Shown here: positions 1 through 11,399 of the stretch, piece by piece
How positions within the stretch are numbered: position 1 is the first letter of the stretch
Layout of the letters: every line of letters begins with the position of its first letter
Assembly: GCA_021229015.1 (NCBI GenBank)
Contig: CM037795.1
Location: forward strand, 16,760,117-16,824,116
Source: Solen grandis
Taxonomy: Eukaryota; Mollusca; Bivalvia; Adapedonta; Solenidae
Length of the DNA: 64,000 bases
Reading direction: 5' to 3'
Program-made: the position numbers and the translations under genes
Notes under the pieces: generated by a model
What the model saw: only the letters and a program-made list of their open reading frames with translations
Databases searched by the model: none
Told to the model about the DNA's origin: nothing

Positions 1-115
1 GTCGTGGCCTGGGGCGAGGCACAGGAGCAGCGGGACTGGGCCCAGTAATAGCACTGGGCCGAGACACAGTGACAGAACTGTGTCGAGACACAGTGACAGG
101 ACTGGGTCCGTGAAG
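1..115. repeat. Imperfect tandem repeat (about 24 bp unit)
   Basis: A GC-rich block at the window start contains repeated GAGACACAGTGACAG cores followed by variants of ACTGGGTC or ACTGTGTC, spaced about 24 bp apart. It replaces the sequence expected after the RNase H segment of the adjacent Ty3/gypsy fragment, although the minus-strand frame stays open through it. It could be a local expansion at an insertion or deletion junction. It is cut by the window edge. Confidence 0.6.
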
Positions 116-722
116 ACAGTGAATGTGTTGCTATACAAATAGTCATGAAATTTATCAGTGACCGCCCACTTGAGTGCAAGGAACTCGAGCTTATGAGCAG
201 GGTAGTTCCTCTCACTTTGGCGCAGTCCACGGCTCGCATAAGCGATCACCTTCTCCTCACCATCTTGATCTTGCAGAAGAACTGCACCTAATCCAGTCCA
301 ACACGCGTCAGTATGGACTATGAAGGGTTTGCTGAAGTCAGCAAAAGCCAAAAATGGAGAAGAAGTGAGTTTTTCTTTAAGTAGGTCAAAAGATTGTTGC
401 TGGGCATCAAGCCAGGATCATGGGACAGGGGAGATTTTCTTAGATTTTTGGACTTTTTAGAAGACTTGGTAGTGCCATGGTGCCCTCAAGGAGTTTATTA
501 AGGGGATTGGCAATTTTAGAATAGTCCTTAATGAATCTCCGGTAGAAACCAGCAGTTCCAAGAAAACTGCGTAACTCAGAGACATTCTTGGGGGTAGGCC
601 AATTGGCAATAGCTGAGATCTTGGCAGGATCAGTAGATATACCGTGTTCAGAGATGACATGACCAAGATAGGTGACAGAGGACTTGAAAAACCCGCATTT
701 TGAACCTTTCAATTTAAGACCA
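116..722 (-). pseudogene. Ty3/gypsy retrotransposon pol fragment (RT end to RNase H)
   Basis: The minus strand encodes the end of a Ty3/gypsy reverse transcriptase and the start of its RNase H. From about 718 down to 450 it reads the typical connection region, with YLGHVIS, then ELRSFLG, YRRFI and IANPL. A stop and frame changes lie between about 480 and 425. From about 420 the frame reopens with RNase H features, including HTDA, GLGAVLL, IAYASR and ERNYPAHKLEFLALKW. The catalytic part of RT, the integrase, gag and the LTRs are absent. The right edge abuts a LINE copy at about 722 and the left edge runs into the tandem repeat at 1-115. It is a dead, truncated copy. The element class is clear from the family signature; the lineage is not. 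Confidence 0.88.
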
Positions 723-2815
723 TGCTACAGTAAAAAGACGTGTTCTGATGATATTCCTTTAGGTGACTTTTATAATCATTTTTCAAGTTTACAAAATGAC
801 ATTACCTCAGTCCTAAATGAAGAATGTGAGGAATTTGTTCAGTCGCATGATTTTAATGAAAATGACTATAAATTTGAGGAACTTGAACTTCCTATATCTG
901 TATCAGAAATAGAAAAAGTTGTTAAAAATTTAAAAAGGAATAAGTCTTTTGGTAATGATGAATTATTAAATAAGTACTTTATTGGGTCATTTGACATTTT
1001 ATCATCACACCTTGTGGATTTGTTCAATGCTATTTTTAATTCAGGTTATTTTCCAGAACAGTGGTCTAGAGGTATTTTTGTTCCTGTGTTTAAAAAGAAT
1101 GACCCTTGTGATGTAAATAATAGAGGTATAACGCTTGTTAGCTGTCTTTCGAAAATCTTTACCGGGGTTTTGAATAATAGGCTAAGTATATGGGTTGAAA
1201 ATAATAATATATTGAGCGATGCGCAATTTGGATTTCGCAAGGGTCGTTCAACTGTCGATGCTATGTTTGTATTAAATGCATTAATTGAGAGATTTTTAAA
1301 TGATAAGAAAAAATTGTATTGTACATTTGTAGACCTAAAACGTGCTTTTGATAGTGTGTATTTAAATGCGTTGTGGTTTAAATTGTACAATTTAGGTATT
1401 GATGGTAAAATGCTTAGAATATTCAAAGATATGTATGCTCAGGTTAAGTCTTGTGTAAAAGGATGTAACTCATTTTCTGATTATTTTAATTGTGCTATCG
1501 GATTAAAACAAGGCGAGGTTATTTCGCCGACATTATTTGCTCTTTTCATTGAAGATCTCGAACTGTTTTTACAGAATGAATCCGCCAGCTCTCTATCAAT
1601 CGATGATGTTTCTTTTATTTTGCTACTATTTGCAGATGATATGGTGGTGTTGGGGAAAAAACCCAAGGATATGCAATGTAAATTAGATCTTTTAAAAGAC
1701 TATTGTGATAAGTGGGGTTTAAAAGTTAATATAAATAAAACTAAAGTTATGGTGTTTAGAAATCGTAAACCTTTATTGCGTAATGAGAAATGGTTTTATG
1801 ATGGGAGTGCGTTAGAAGTAGTAGATAATTTTAATTATTAGGGGACCGTTTTCAATTATAAAGGTACATTTGTTTTAAATCAGGAAACGTTAGCGGGTAA
1901 AGGTCTGAAAACATTAAATAATCTTCTCAATAATTTAAAAAGGTATCAGTTAAAAACAACGGTGAAATGCCAACTTTTCGATGCTTTTGTTGGTGCTGTT
2001 CTTAATTTCAGTAGCGAAATATGGGGTTTTGGTAAATCTAAATTAATTGAACGTGTGCATCTAAAATTTTGTAAAACAATTTTAAATGTGAAGATGTCAA
2101 CAAGTAACATGGGAGTTTATGGGGAATTAGGCAGATATCCTTTATTCATAAACAGATATACTCGTATAATAAAATTGTGGTGTAAAATTTTGTCTTCAAA
2201 TAATATACTCATTACTACTTTGTATAGGAGTCTTACTGAAACTGCTAGTAACAGTAAAAAGAATTGGGCACTAAGTGTGAAATCATTGCTAGACAGTTAT
2301 GGTTTTTCTCATGTTTGGATAAATCCTTATTGTACTGATCTTAAAAATTTTCATATCTTATTTAAATCCAGGTAATAGATATATTTAAGCAAAATTGGTT
2401 CAACATTATGAGTAATTGTAATACTTTATGTACATATAAATGTTTTAAATTAGACTTTGGTGCAGAACAATACTTTGATATTTTGTCAAGTAAATTTAGA
2501 TCTGCTTTAGCTAGATTACGATTGTCTTCACATAAATAAAGAATTGAGACAGGACGTTACAATCAAAATAGAATAGAAAGAGCTTATAGATACTGTACAA
2601 TCTGTAATGCTAGGGATATTGAGGACGAATATCATTTTGCTTTAGTTTGTCCTGCATATGAACATATCAGGAAAAGGTATATCAATAACTATTACATTAG
2701 ACATCCTAGTATGTTTAAGTTCATTCAGTTAATGTCTTCTACCAATAGAAATGTTATATTTAAATTTAGTAAATATATCTATGAGGCTATGCAACATCGG
2801 AGTTCAATCATGTAA
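723..2815 (+). pseudogene. Non-LTR retrotransposon (LINE) ORF2, 5'-truncated, with stops
   Basis: A plus-strand reverse transcriptase of a non-LTR element, in the manner of the CR1/Jockey group. Visible RT landmarks in order are an entry region near 930, SDAQFGFRKGRSTVDA near 1220-1260, FVDLKRAFDSV near 1327, GLKQGE near 1500 and the catalytic FADD at 1629-1640. The thumb and connection follow. The frame then carries an in-frame TAG at 1839 where a leucine is expected, a one-base frameshift near 2371, and a second in-frame TAA at 2537, again at an expected leucine. After that a CxxC...H...C zinc knuckle of the LINE C-terminus lies at about 2594-2660, and the ORF ends with TAA at 2813. The apurinic endonuclease domain is missing, so the copy is truncated on its 5' side, as is usual for LINEs. 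It cannot make an intact enzyme. Confidence 0.9.
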
Positions 2816-3005
2816 TCTTCTGATTTCCATGATTATGTGCATTTTTAGGTATATATATTTACTTTCAGATATTCATTTTATATTATGGTCCATCCTCTAT
2901 GTTATTATTTCAGAGATATGAATCAATGCATAATTTATTTTGTTTTACTTTCACTTGATCATGTGATTAATTATTGAAATGAAGTCAATAAAATATATTG
3001 TCTGT
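2816..3005 (+). mobile_element. LINE 3' tail
   Basis: AT-rich sequence after the last LINE codon that ends with an AATAAA-like signal near 2989 and a TCTGTCTATAA stretch near 3000. It fits a LINE 3' UTR. No poly-A tail or target-site duplication is clear, so the exact end is approximate. Confidence 0.5.
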
Positions 3006-3155
3006 CTATAATGACGACTGTCCTTCATATTCTGGTATTATTGGATTGCATAGTTTTCAAGCGATATAGAACATTTAAGAGACGCTCAAATCAAGCATCC
3101 TCTTGCTCCAGGACAATTCACATGTTCACACCTTACCAAGCTGCAGTACACTGTA

Positions 3156-4408
3156 CAGGGTCCGAATTTAGACTCGCATACTCGCAAAATGCGAGCGAGA
3201 TTTACAGATTGCGAGTAGAAAAATAAGTAACTCGCATATTTCTGCGAGTCAATATTACCATAAAATAATAATTAAAAGCTCAGAGTCTTTCGAGTTCTAG
3301 AAATTTGCATTTCTGAAACCGTCTTTCGCCGATTACCCCACCCACCAAAATTACCCAGCATGGTAAGTACAATAAAGAAATAAAGAAACGATAACTGAAC
3401 CGAGTCTGAAGAGTCAATTAAGATTTGCTGGACGCTTGCATTCAGCGGTAAGCCTTTAAAAATACGTTTCTGTGATTGAGATTCGGGAAAAAGGGTTTCT
3501 GCTCAGACCAGCGAGTAGCGACGCCGAAACCTCTGCTAAAGTTTCAAAAAAGTCACAAGAAACAAAATCTTCTACATTAGCCAGCCTAAAAACTTGTCAC
3601 CTCTTAACATTGATTTAGACTGTATTGTCGACAGTGGTAGGCCTAATATTGTCAGAAAAAAATCTTGTAAAACATGTAAAAAAAACACCTTGTCTTCGGC
3701 AAATATGTCAACTCAAGTAAGTAAGAAAAAGTCCAGAAAAAATAATTTAGAAATTTGATATTTAAAAAAAAGAATCGATTTTTTTTTTTTTTTTTTTTTT
3801 TTAAAGGCCTTTAATAATTTCCTTGTATGATGTTACCATGCTACATATGGCAATTTTTTATGTGAATATTACCCCTTTATTTTAGTATGTTTTTATGGTA
3901 TATTATATGAAGTTTTAATTTAAAATATTAGAAAAGGTTGACAACAACATTTTATTGAGAAAAAAACATTCAGAAGTTTAAACACAAGTACTTGAAAAAA
4001 TATATTTTTTATTATTAAACCCTTATAACCAGATCAAAAAATATTTACTCAAGGTCTCTTGAAACAGTACAGACATATGATGTTTTCAAAGAAAATTAAA
4101 TGAAATTTCAATCATAATTATAACTGACTTTTTCTTTTATAAATGACTTATTCTAATTTGGCATTAATTTTGATATTCATTTTTCAGCAAAAAATAATAT
4201 CATTATCATCAAATAATTAGGGAAAAACAACAACAGAAGCCTAAATGCTGCTCCCTGGATAAAGGGAGCCAGCATATGAATTTACTGATATTATGGTAAA
4301 ATGAAGACATACAAATGAAATTGCCAGTTATTTTTAATTTTTGCCAGTGGAAAATTTATCAACTGGCAAAAAATTGCCAGTGCAATTTTCTTCTAAATTC
4401 GGACCCTG
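3156..4408. mobile_element. Non-autonomous TIR DNA element, 1253 bp, 5-bp TSD
   Basis: The two ends form a perfect 17-bp inverted repeat, CAGGGTCCGAATTTAGA, at 3156-3172 and 4392-4408. Both are flanked by CTGTA (3151-3155 and 4409-4413), a 5-bp target-site duplication. CAGGG ends suggest a hAT-related element, and 5 bp would fit a hAT5-like group; this assignment is inferred. The left subterminal 90 bp carry six copies of ACTCGCA or its complement. The right subterminal 90 bp carry four copies of TTGCCAGT or its complement. No transposase is present. The interior has a T-run at 3779-3801 and short open stretches followed by GTAAGT motifs at about 3362 and 3717 that resemble splice donors, which may be remnants of a captured or parental exon. 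Confidence 0.82.
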
Positions 4409-4413
4409 CTGTA

Positions 4414-6601
4414 GCTGTTACAACTGAGTGTTTCTATATCCTGCTCACCCCACCCCAGTGTTTCCCTTGATTTGGCACCCTCGGGTTTGTATCTATTTCC
4501 AAAACTTAATTAAAAACTGCTGGTAAGGCATTTTTTTAGTAATAATGACGTCATTGGCGTTCTTGTTGCGGTTTTGATTCGTCAAGATGAACAGTTCCTC
4601 CGGGATGACAAAATCAAATTCGAGTACCGTTAAAAAGTTAAAGGGTGCTTATGTTAGGCAACATTCTTTTTATTTGCCCTCGTATACATGTCAAGATGTC
4701 TATAAACTAGACAGTTAAAATAATCAAACTTAAAGATACAGATGTTTGTATAACGAAAGGGAAAAATAGGGACTACGTCAAGGTATCTACGTTTTCACAT
4801 ATGACAACATAATAGTTGAAATGTTAACTCAAAAATGCAGATTTTACATTTTACTTTCAGATAATAAAGAAAATCTGAAAATAAAATAGTAACTATTTCA
4901 CGATGGCTACTTTTTCACCTATGATAACAAAACTGCTAAATAATCAAACTAAAAAAAAAAAAAAAAAAAACATTTTTCTTTATAATTATGAAAAAATGGA
5001 AAAAGAGGTTACTACATTAAAATAGATAAGATTTTTCTTAAAATGACGAAGAAAGTTTCATTGGAATATCTAAAAGAAATGCAATGCATTAATAAGCATT
5101 TCTACAATAATCGTTTTACAATACATGCCTACTGATTACATATTTATGTTAACTTTTGTTTAAAAAATCACAGAATTATTGTTTGCACGACAAAATTATC
5201 TCTATAAGATATATGTTTAGGGAAAGTTCCAAGTGACATAATTCTACATTTACATTCATAGTACGTACTTGCTGTCATTTACACAACAAAGTGTGGTAAT
5301 CATGCACTCTAAGTTACACTTACATATGCGATACACCACTGGACGGACCAAACTGCGGGATATTACTCAAGAAAAACGAAAAACAAATGGAAACAAAAAA
5401 AGAAAAAAGAATGAGTAAAAATAAAAAGAAACATGTATGATGGATAGTCCTAAATTGGTCATGAGATTTGCAATATGAAGCTGTTAGTAGATCCATGATT
5501 TTGAAAACCAATATATATCGAGTGGCAGAAAAATGTTATCTTTCATATTTTGAAAACCATAATTGAACGATTACAGTAGTTTTATTATACTAATAAGGTA
5601 AAACTGATAATATGTCCTCTATATAAATCAGAACAAAGATTAAAAAAATAATAATAATACAACTCAAACATCCCCACAATGAACCCCTCCCCTTTCTGAA
5701 ACATGACGTTGAAAGATCCGAAGACTTTTTCAGTAAAGTACTGGTACAATAAAAGAATCGTCGAAACATCTGAAATATATTCCCATTTTATAATGAAATG
5801 GGAGGTAACCACTACAAGAGTTTGATAATCTACTTTGCAGTAATCTCCCCTTAAAAGTAATAAAATCTCTATAATTATATTGATATCAGATTTGAGAACT
5901 TCCCTTCATATATTATAGATAAAATAGTTAATTGAAGATACATTTGATGCAGGATGGATATTGTTGTCCCTCTATTGACTGATATTTTCCCACTGAACTC
6001 AGTTCTGGACACTGTCCCGTAAACATTTTCTTTTAGTTACCCATGTGACAATCATACATTCTCTTATAAGTAATTTTTTATGGTTACTTTCATTTTTTGG
6101 ATGAGTATAGTTGTAAGGCCAAACAAAAAGTTTTGTTTCTGGTCTCCCGATAACGACCGACATTAAAGTTTTTTGTTGTTGTTTTTTTACCATTCCGCCT
6201 ATAAAAAAAATATTTCCCTTTTTTACCTTTCGTTTCATGTAAAAAAAAAAAAATCCCGACCTTATTCTTTATTTGCTGGAGACTAGAAACGGAACTTTTT
6301 TTTGGCCTTATGGCTTTCGCAACCATTGTTTCGTTGGAATTACTTTGCCGGGGCATATATTTCGAAGAAGCACGCGGAGGACGGGCATACGTTAGTTACA
6401 GAGACAGTTATAAAGGGACAAAAAGAGAATAGCTTTTAGCATTGATTTGGGGGTCAGTGATTTCGTATTCCTCATCTGACTAAGAATTGTTAGTGGAATT
6501 CGACCCTGTTCCCAAACCCATATCTGGTTTATTAAGCGCACGTGACCTTTAATTATTTTGATAAAACATGGCTACGCAATTATGTATTGAGCGACTTTAA
6601 A

Positions 6602-6658
<57 letters not shown>

Positions 6659-7445
6659 AAAAAATGATATATACATGTATTAATTTCGAACACTGTGTAT
6701 AGATCTAGTATTTTTATATGCATAATAAGTATTTGATCTCTATTGTATTTAAAACTTATTCCGATTGATTTAATTCATGTTTTTCATGCACAGTTTTGCT
6801 GTATAATTTATTGGGTAATTTTGGCACAAAGTTTAAAAAATTGTTTACACTTAATTAAACAAGTAATTCATGACACCAAATTTGAAATTGATCTCCAAGT
6901 TTTCATGTTATATAAAACGATGGCATCAAATTCGATATCACCCGATATTATGATAAACAGCCTCTTTTAAAAGCTATAGTTACTTTGTCACGAACATTTC
7001 TAGCATTTTAGAAGGGTAAAAGGGTGTGTTTAATTAAACCACTGATTTAAAGAAACAACTCATTTGATGTTGATAAGAATTTCAGTATGTCTTCATGGAT
7101 GGTCTAGGATTGTAAAAAGGCCAACTTTTTTTCCAGTTCGTAAATTTTGTATTTTTCTGATAATTTCAACAGGGATGTAAATTCTAACTGAGAACGGCCG
7201 GTATGGTAATTTTACATAAAGTTAGCAGCTTTGACCTAAATGTACTTTAAGTGTCATTTTTGCATTAAAATTAATAAAATCAATAAAACCCTACATATCT
7301 ATTACAGATGAATGACTTTTTTCTTTTAGAACCCATTTTATCACAGTTAACAGTACTATTTTCTTGTTTGATACATTTGACAAAAATATTCGAGTTCGGT
7401 AGATTCTTTTTAAAAAATAAATTCAAACGGGAAAACGATATCTTT
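4414..7445. other. No gene seen; AT-rich intergenic DNA
   Basis: Short ORFs here are in AT-rich sequence, lack recognisable motifs and lack paired splice signals. The stretch holds an A-run at about 4951-4970, two loosely similar segments near 4720-4800 and 4890-4950, and the A/AT microsatellite listed separately. It lies downstream of the minus-strand secreted-protein gene. No canonical AATAAA on the minus strand is evident within about 150 bp of that gene's stop, though GATAAA occurs near 7341. Confidence 0.5.
6600..6656. repeat. A-run followed by (AT)n microsatellite
   Basis: About 19 A residues are followed by roughly 18 AT dinucleotides, a simple-sequence tract likely to vary in length between individuals. 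Confidence 0.95.
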
Positions 7446-7735
7446 CTATGAACGGCAATCCTTACACGATGCAGTTAAGACTAACAGAATTGGATTTTCA
7501 TAATGACAAGAAGTTAAAGATTCGATAGAGAAGTCGATGGTATTTTGCAGGATGTATCCGTACATGTAGAGCTGATCCGGTCCGCCATTGACGTCGAAAG
7601 ACACGGTGTTGATAGTCAGATTGCCGGCACTGTACCTGCATCGGGTTGAACAAGTATCATATCCGACTTTGATATACAGTATTCGACCGAGCCTAGGTAT
7701 ATCTATATCCCACGTGTAACGGCCATGCTGTCCAT
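7446..7735 (-). CDS. Predicted secreted Cys-containing protein, exon 3 (last)
   Basis: Third and last coding exon of a minus-strand gene. It begins after a TTTCTCAG acceptor at 7736-7737. Its first two bases (AT) complete a codon with the last G of exon 2, giving Asp90, and 95 further codons run to a TAG at 7446-7448. The segment opens with GQHGRYTWDIDIPRLG, then KVGYDTCSTRCRYS and DVNGGPDQLYMYGY. It supplies five cysteines, at residues 118, 122, 166, 180 and 183 of the assembled 185-residue protein. The alternation of aromatic, beta-prone and cysteine residues suggests a compact extracellular beta domain. I do not recognise the family. Codon use is balanced and the GC content is higher than in the flanks, as expected for a real exon. 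No ATG lies at its start, so a simple ATG-to-stop ORF search misses it. Confidence 0.75.
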
Positions 7736-8488
7736 CTGAGAAATGGAAATAAAATCAGCTATACACATAAATTGTGTACATAGGTGGAAAATGGAAGAAT
7801 ATGAAGCCCACGAGTATTGCTTACAAGAACATTCAGAGGGGTGGTTAAGGGGTCATAACCCCACTGGTATTTGGCTATTATATAAAGAGTGTGGAAGAAA
7901 AGAACCCTCCAACCCATGGGCCCTCCCTAGAAAAACTTAAAAGAAGAAAGGAGAAAATTTTCACAATTCAATTTTGATTCTACATTGAAATAAAACTATT
8001 CAAGAAATACATGAAAGAATTTTGATTACTGGTAATCTATTGGACTATTTTTTGGATCGAATAACGATTCGTGCGAATTTGGGAATTTTAAAGCTCCTCA
8101 CAGGATATTCGACATTTGTGTACCCATAATTTGTGATATCGTTCTACTTTCGATTTGGCGATATCCCCTACGGAGATGCGCGACAGCCAGTACCAAAAAT
8201 ATCATGTCGCGCCGAGCGGCTCATTGATAGGACTACCCACAGGATCATTTTTATGATGAACTTAATAACGATGAGTAAAGCGTCATAAATGTATACACAA
8301 TTAAGGGTGCGTGCCTCTTAAAAATTACCAAAGTATGCAGATGGTTTTGGATATGAAATCCATTCAAACCGAGGCGGGCGAACGGAAAGACAAACAAAAA
8401 CAGACGACAGACGGCGAAGCCAGACTGTCTCCACCATGAGGGGTTGGGGGTGAATACAGATTCATTTGAATATTGTATGTATACATAC
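7736..8488 (-). other. Intron 2 of the secreted-protein gene
   Basis: A 753-bp phase-1 intron with a GTATGT donor and a TTTCTCAG acceptor. The interior holds no recognisable element. ORFs at 7743-7940 (plus) and 8251-8493 (minus) fall in it and look fortuitous. Confidence 0.65.
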
Positions 8489-8638
8489 CACATGGATTGA
8501 AAGAACCGTTTAATTTGCGAGTCTGGTATTCAACACACCCCACTGAGTATGTACTACTCCTGAAGTCCATGTCTTGAAGCCATGCAGTCACGTTGTTGTT
8601 AAAACTTACGAGTTCGCTCCTTCTAAAACTACAATAAC
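8489..8638 (-). CDS. Predicted secreted Cys-containing protein, exon 2
   Basis: Middle coding exon of 150 bp. It is bounded by a pyrimidine-rich TTTTCTTTTCCAG acceptor (AG at 8639-8640) and a G|GTATGT donor (GT at 8487-8488). The first two bases (GT) complete Arg40 with the last C of exon 1. It then encodes 49 codons starting YCSFRRSELVSFNNNVTAW and ending SFNPC, and leaves one base for exon 3. Both introns are therefore phase 1, so the exon is symmetrical and could be skipped or duplicated without breaking the frame. It contributes cysteines 42, 74 and 89 and two possible N-glycosylation sites, NVT and NGS. An ORF in this frame reads on past the donor into the intron, which explains why a plain ORF search shows a misleading 75-codon reading. 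Confidence 0.75.
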
Positions 8639-9021
8639 CTGGAAAAGAAAATAAAAACTGCTATTACTAACAATTAAACATAAATGAAAGTACCAGTCGT
8701 ATGTATTGATCTAAAAGGGAATTTCATTTTACCGCCATAAACTGAAGATGCCCCGGCAAACAGAGGCGGTCCATATCAAACTGTCTTCTGTTAGCTTTTT
8801 ATCAGTCACCTCTCTTAGCTCTTACACAACTGATGCTCAGATGCTACACATTCTGAACGGCAAAAAAAAACAAAAAAAAAAAACATTGCTTCCTTCACCA
8901 TTCCGAACGATCTGAGCCGACGACCAAATGAAATATACAATGAGTAGACCAAGGAGCAAACCAAGGGTTGCAATTGTGTACAAAAATTTCTTGAATATTG
9001 ATTTGCTAAGCTTGTATATAG

Positions 9022-9144
9022 GATCTGACATGAATTGTTATTTCAGATCAAATTTTACTAAACGAGTTCTCTGGCGAGCTTAATAATATTTTCATGAACG
9101 AGTTTAGTAAAATTTGATATGAAATGACAATTCATGTCAGATTC
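9022..9144. repeat. Hairpin inverted repeat (about 40-bp arms)
   Basis: Arms at about 9022-9063 and 9104-9144 are inverted copies, with the motif TCTGACATGAATTG at the outer ends and TTTTACTAAAC near the loop. Only a few mismatches separate the arms and the loop is about 40 bp. It resembles a small snap-back MITE; no target duplication is evident. Confidence 0.8.
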
Positions 9145-9468
9145 TTTTTATCATATGACTAATACTGACGGTAAATCGTGATTATAACAACAAAGAAACA
9201 AAAACATGACTGAATGCATGTGAACGACTTTCTATTGTAATCTACGTACCACCAAGGAAATAGTTTTAAATAATAATTTCTCATACATTTTCAACATCAT
9301 ATGAATAATGCATCTTTTAGATCAAAGTTAGCTTCATCTAACACATTCAAGCTCAACACACTATGCATATATGTAGAATACACGCGCGTGGCGCGGAGTG
9401 ATGTAATTCGGCCTGAAAGTTATATGTAACGTATTAAATATAAGACTAGAAGTCGTTTGTTTAAGATA

Positions 9469-9904
9469 TATGGTGGCATATTTCTGCCAGCCACTTATCC
9501 ACTTAGCTATGTCGAAACTTTTCTGAAAAATTGTCACATATTCAGTTACTATCTTGCAAGTAGAAAATTTTCAAGTTATCCACTTAGGTATCTTAACAGG
9601 ACTAAACTGTCTGTTAGTGCCCACTACTGCCAATCACATATTCACTTATTTTAACTGAATATCATGCCTTTTTCCAGATAATTATGTGAAAAAAATGCTT
9701 GTTTTCCACATAATTTAACTGACTAACTTGAAAAAAGGCTGGCAGTAGTGGGCACTAACAGGCAGTTTTGTTCTGTTAAGATACCTAAGAGGATAACACG
9801 AAAGTTTTCTACTTGCCAGATACTAACTGACTATGTGACATTTTTTTCAGAAAAGTTTCGACATAGCTAAGTGGATAAGTGGCTGGCAGAAATATGCCAC
9901 CATA
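9469..9904. mobile_element. Fold-back MITE, 436 bp, 6-bp TSD
   Basis: Two long inverted arms (about 9469-9655 and 9720-9904, roughly 185 bp each) begin TATGGTGGCATATTTCTGCC and leave a short AT-rich centre. The element is bounded by AAGATA at 9463-9468 and 9905-9910, a 6-bp target-site duplication. There is no coding capacity; the 65-codon ORF inside is a chance reading of the left arm. The arms are roughly 90% alike by eye, with several indels. Confidence 0.9.
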
Positions 9905-11399
9905 AAGATACAAACGAAGCGGCTTTCCGTTTCCTTATTTCAAAGGTATTGAATATATAAGTTCATACAAAAAATGGAATACTGATGCATAATAATGTAT
10001 GATTTAATACGTAAATCATCATTATCTCAAATATATACTTACGATTATGTTCAAAAATAAGCTTTAAATCTTTTTTTTTTTTTTTTTTTTCATTTTCATC
10101 TTCTTAAGAACATATTGAGAAAGCATAAATATGGATCTTATTTGATTACGCACCCGTTTACTATCATTCAGAAAAAACAAACAAAAAAAAAAACAGGAAA
10201 ATTTTAAGATAATACTATCCTCAAGAATTGTTTTCTTACGTTATTCAACCGATTTTAATTTTTTCGGCGTAGCTGTATAATTTCGATTTCAACTCGCATC
10301 TTAAACCAATCAAATGTACGCTAACAGCGGTAAATAATTCTAAGCTGAATAAAAGGACTCCTGTTATTGGTTAACGCATCGTTATGGACTATAAAATTAC
10401 TGTAAATAAGGGGTGCAGCTTGTATATATCATTCAGCTTGGTATTATTACTTTTCTTTTTGATGTAAACATTAAAGTGATTTCAGTAAGTTAAATACAAT
10501 CCTTTTCCATCAATTGAGGAATGCTACTTTGTGAAAATGATTTAAAACAACAAAAAAGAATCCACCGTGTTATGACATGAAACCCCTTAATTACTATGTA
10601 TATTGAATTCTTCCAGCCTGCCGAGATGCTCTCATTGAAAATTAATTCGCCAAAACCAAAACAACTAATAACGCTTTTATATCATAATTGTCATATGCAA
10701 TAATGATATGAACAAATATCAAACAAGCCTATTTACAGATATAAATTTTTGTATTACCGTCTATAAATAAGTATATTTCATAGAAAAAATACTGAACTAT
10801 TTCTAGAGCGTACTAAATTTGTTGTGCGTCGGTCTTTTGCGCGCTTTTCCTCGGAATGTTCTAGAAGATTGAGTTTTACATTTGCAATTTTTCTTTATTT
10901 AATATCTTTTTCTTTGTAAGCATAGGACTTAACATGTATTCATTGCAATATGATCCACAATTGAAATTGTAAAAAAGAAAACAAAAATACTTTAAAATCG
11001 ATCACTTTCAACCTTTAAATTGATTGAGTTTTACATTTGCAAATTACATGGAAACAAAGGCAGAGGTGTAAACAAAATAAAGAAAAAAAAAACTTATTTC
11101 TATGTAATTAACGTTATAAACGTCTTGAAACTTTCAACTATTCATTTCCTTTATATATTTGCTTATTTTTAGAGATTTAGAAAAATAAACCGTTAAACAT
11201 TTAGAAAACATAAAAAAATCAATAGGAAGATATACATGTATTTGTCATTTTCTTAAGGTTTGCAGAAAGCCGTGATAGCAAATGCAATAAGTTATCCGTA
11301 AAGGTTTTCTAGCTCTAGTATAATTATACTAATTCATCATAAATGCGACTCATTTACTCAAAAACGTATCTCAATTCACTATTCAACGCAGGCATTCAT

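Noticed and set aside
723..3005. Target-site duplication of the LINE
   Set aside because: No convincing direct repeat flanks the element, and the left side is a deletion or chimera junction.
3011..3226. 71-codon ORF after the LINE
   Set aside because: It spans the target-site duplication and the left TIR of the 1253-bp element, so it is a chance reading.
9457..9654. 65-codon ORF
   Set aside because: Lies entirely in the left arm of the fold-back element.
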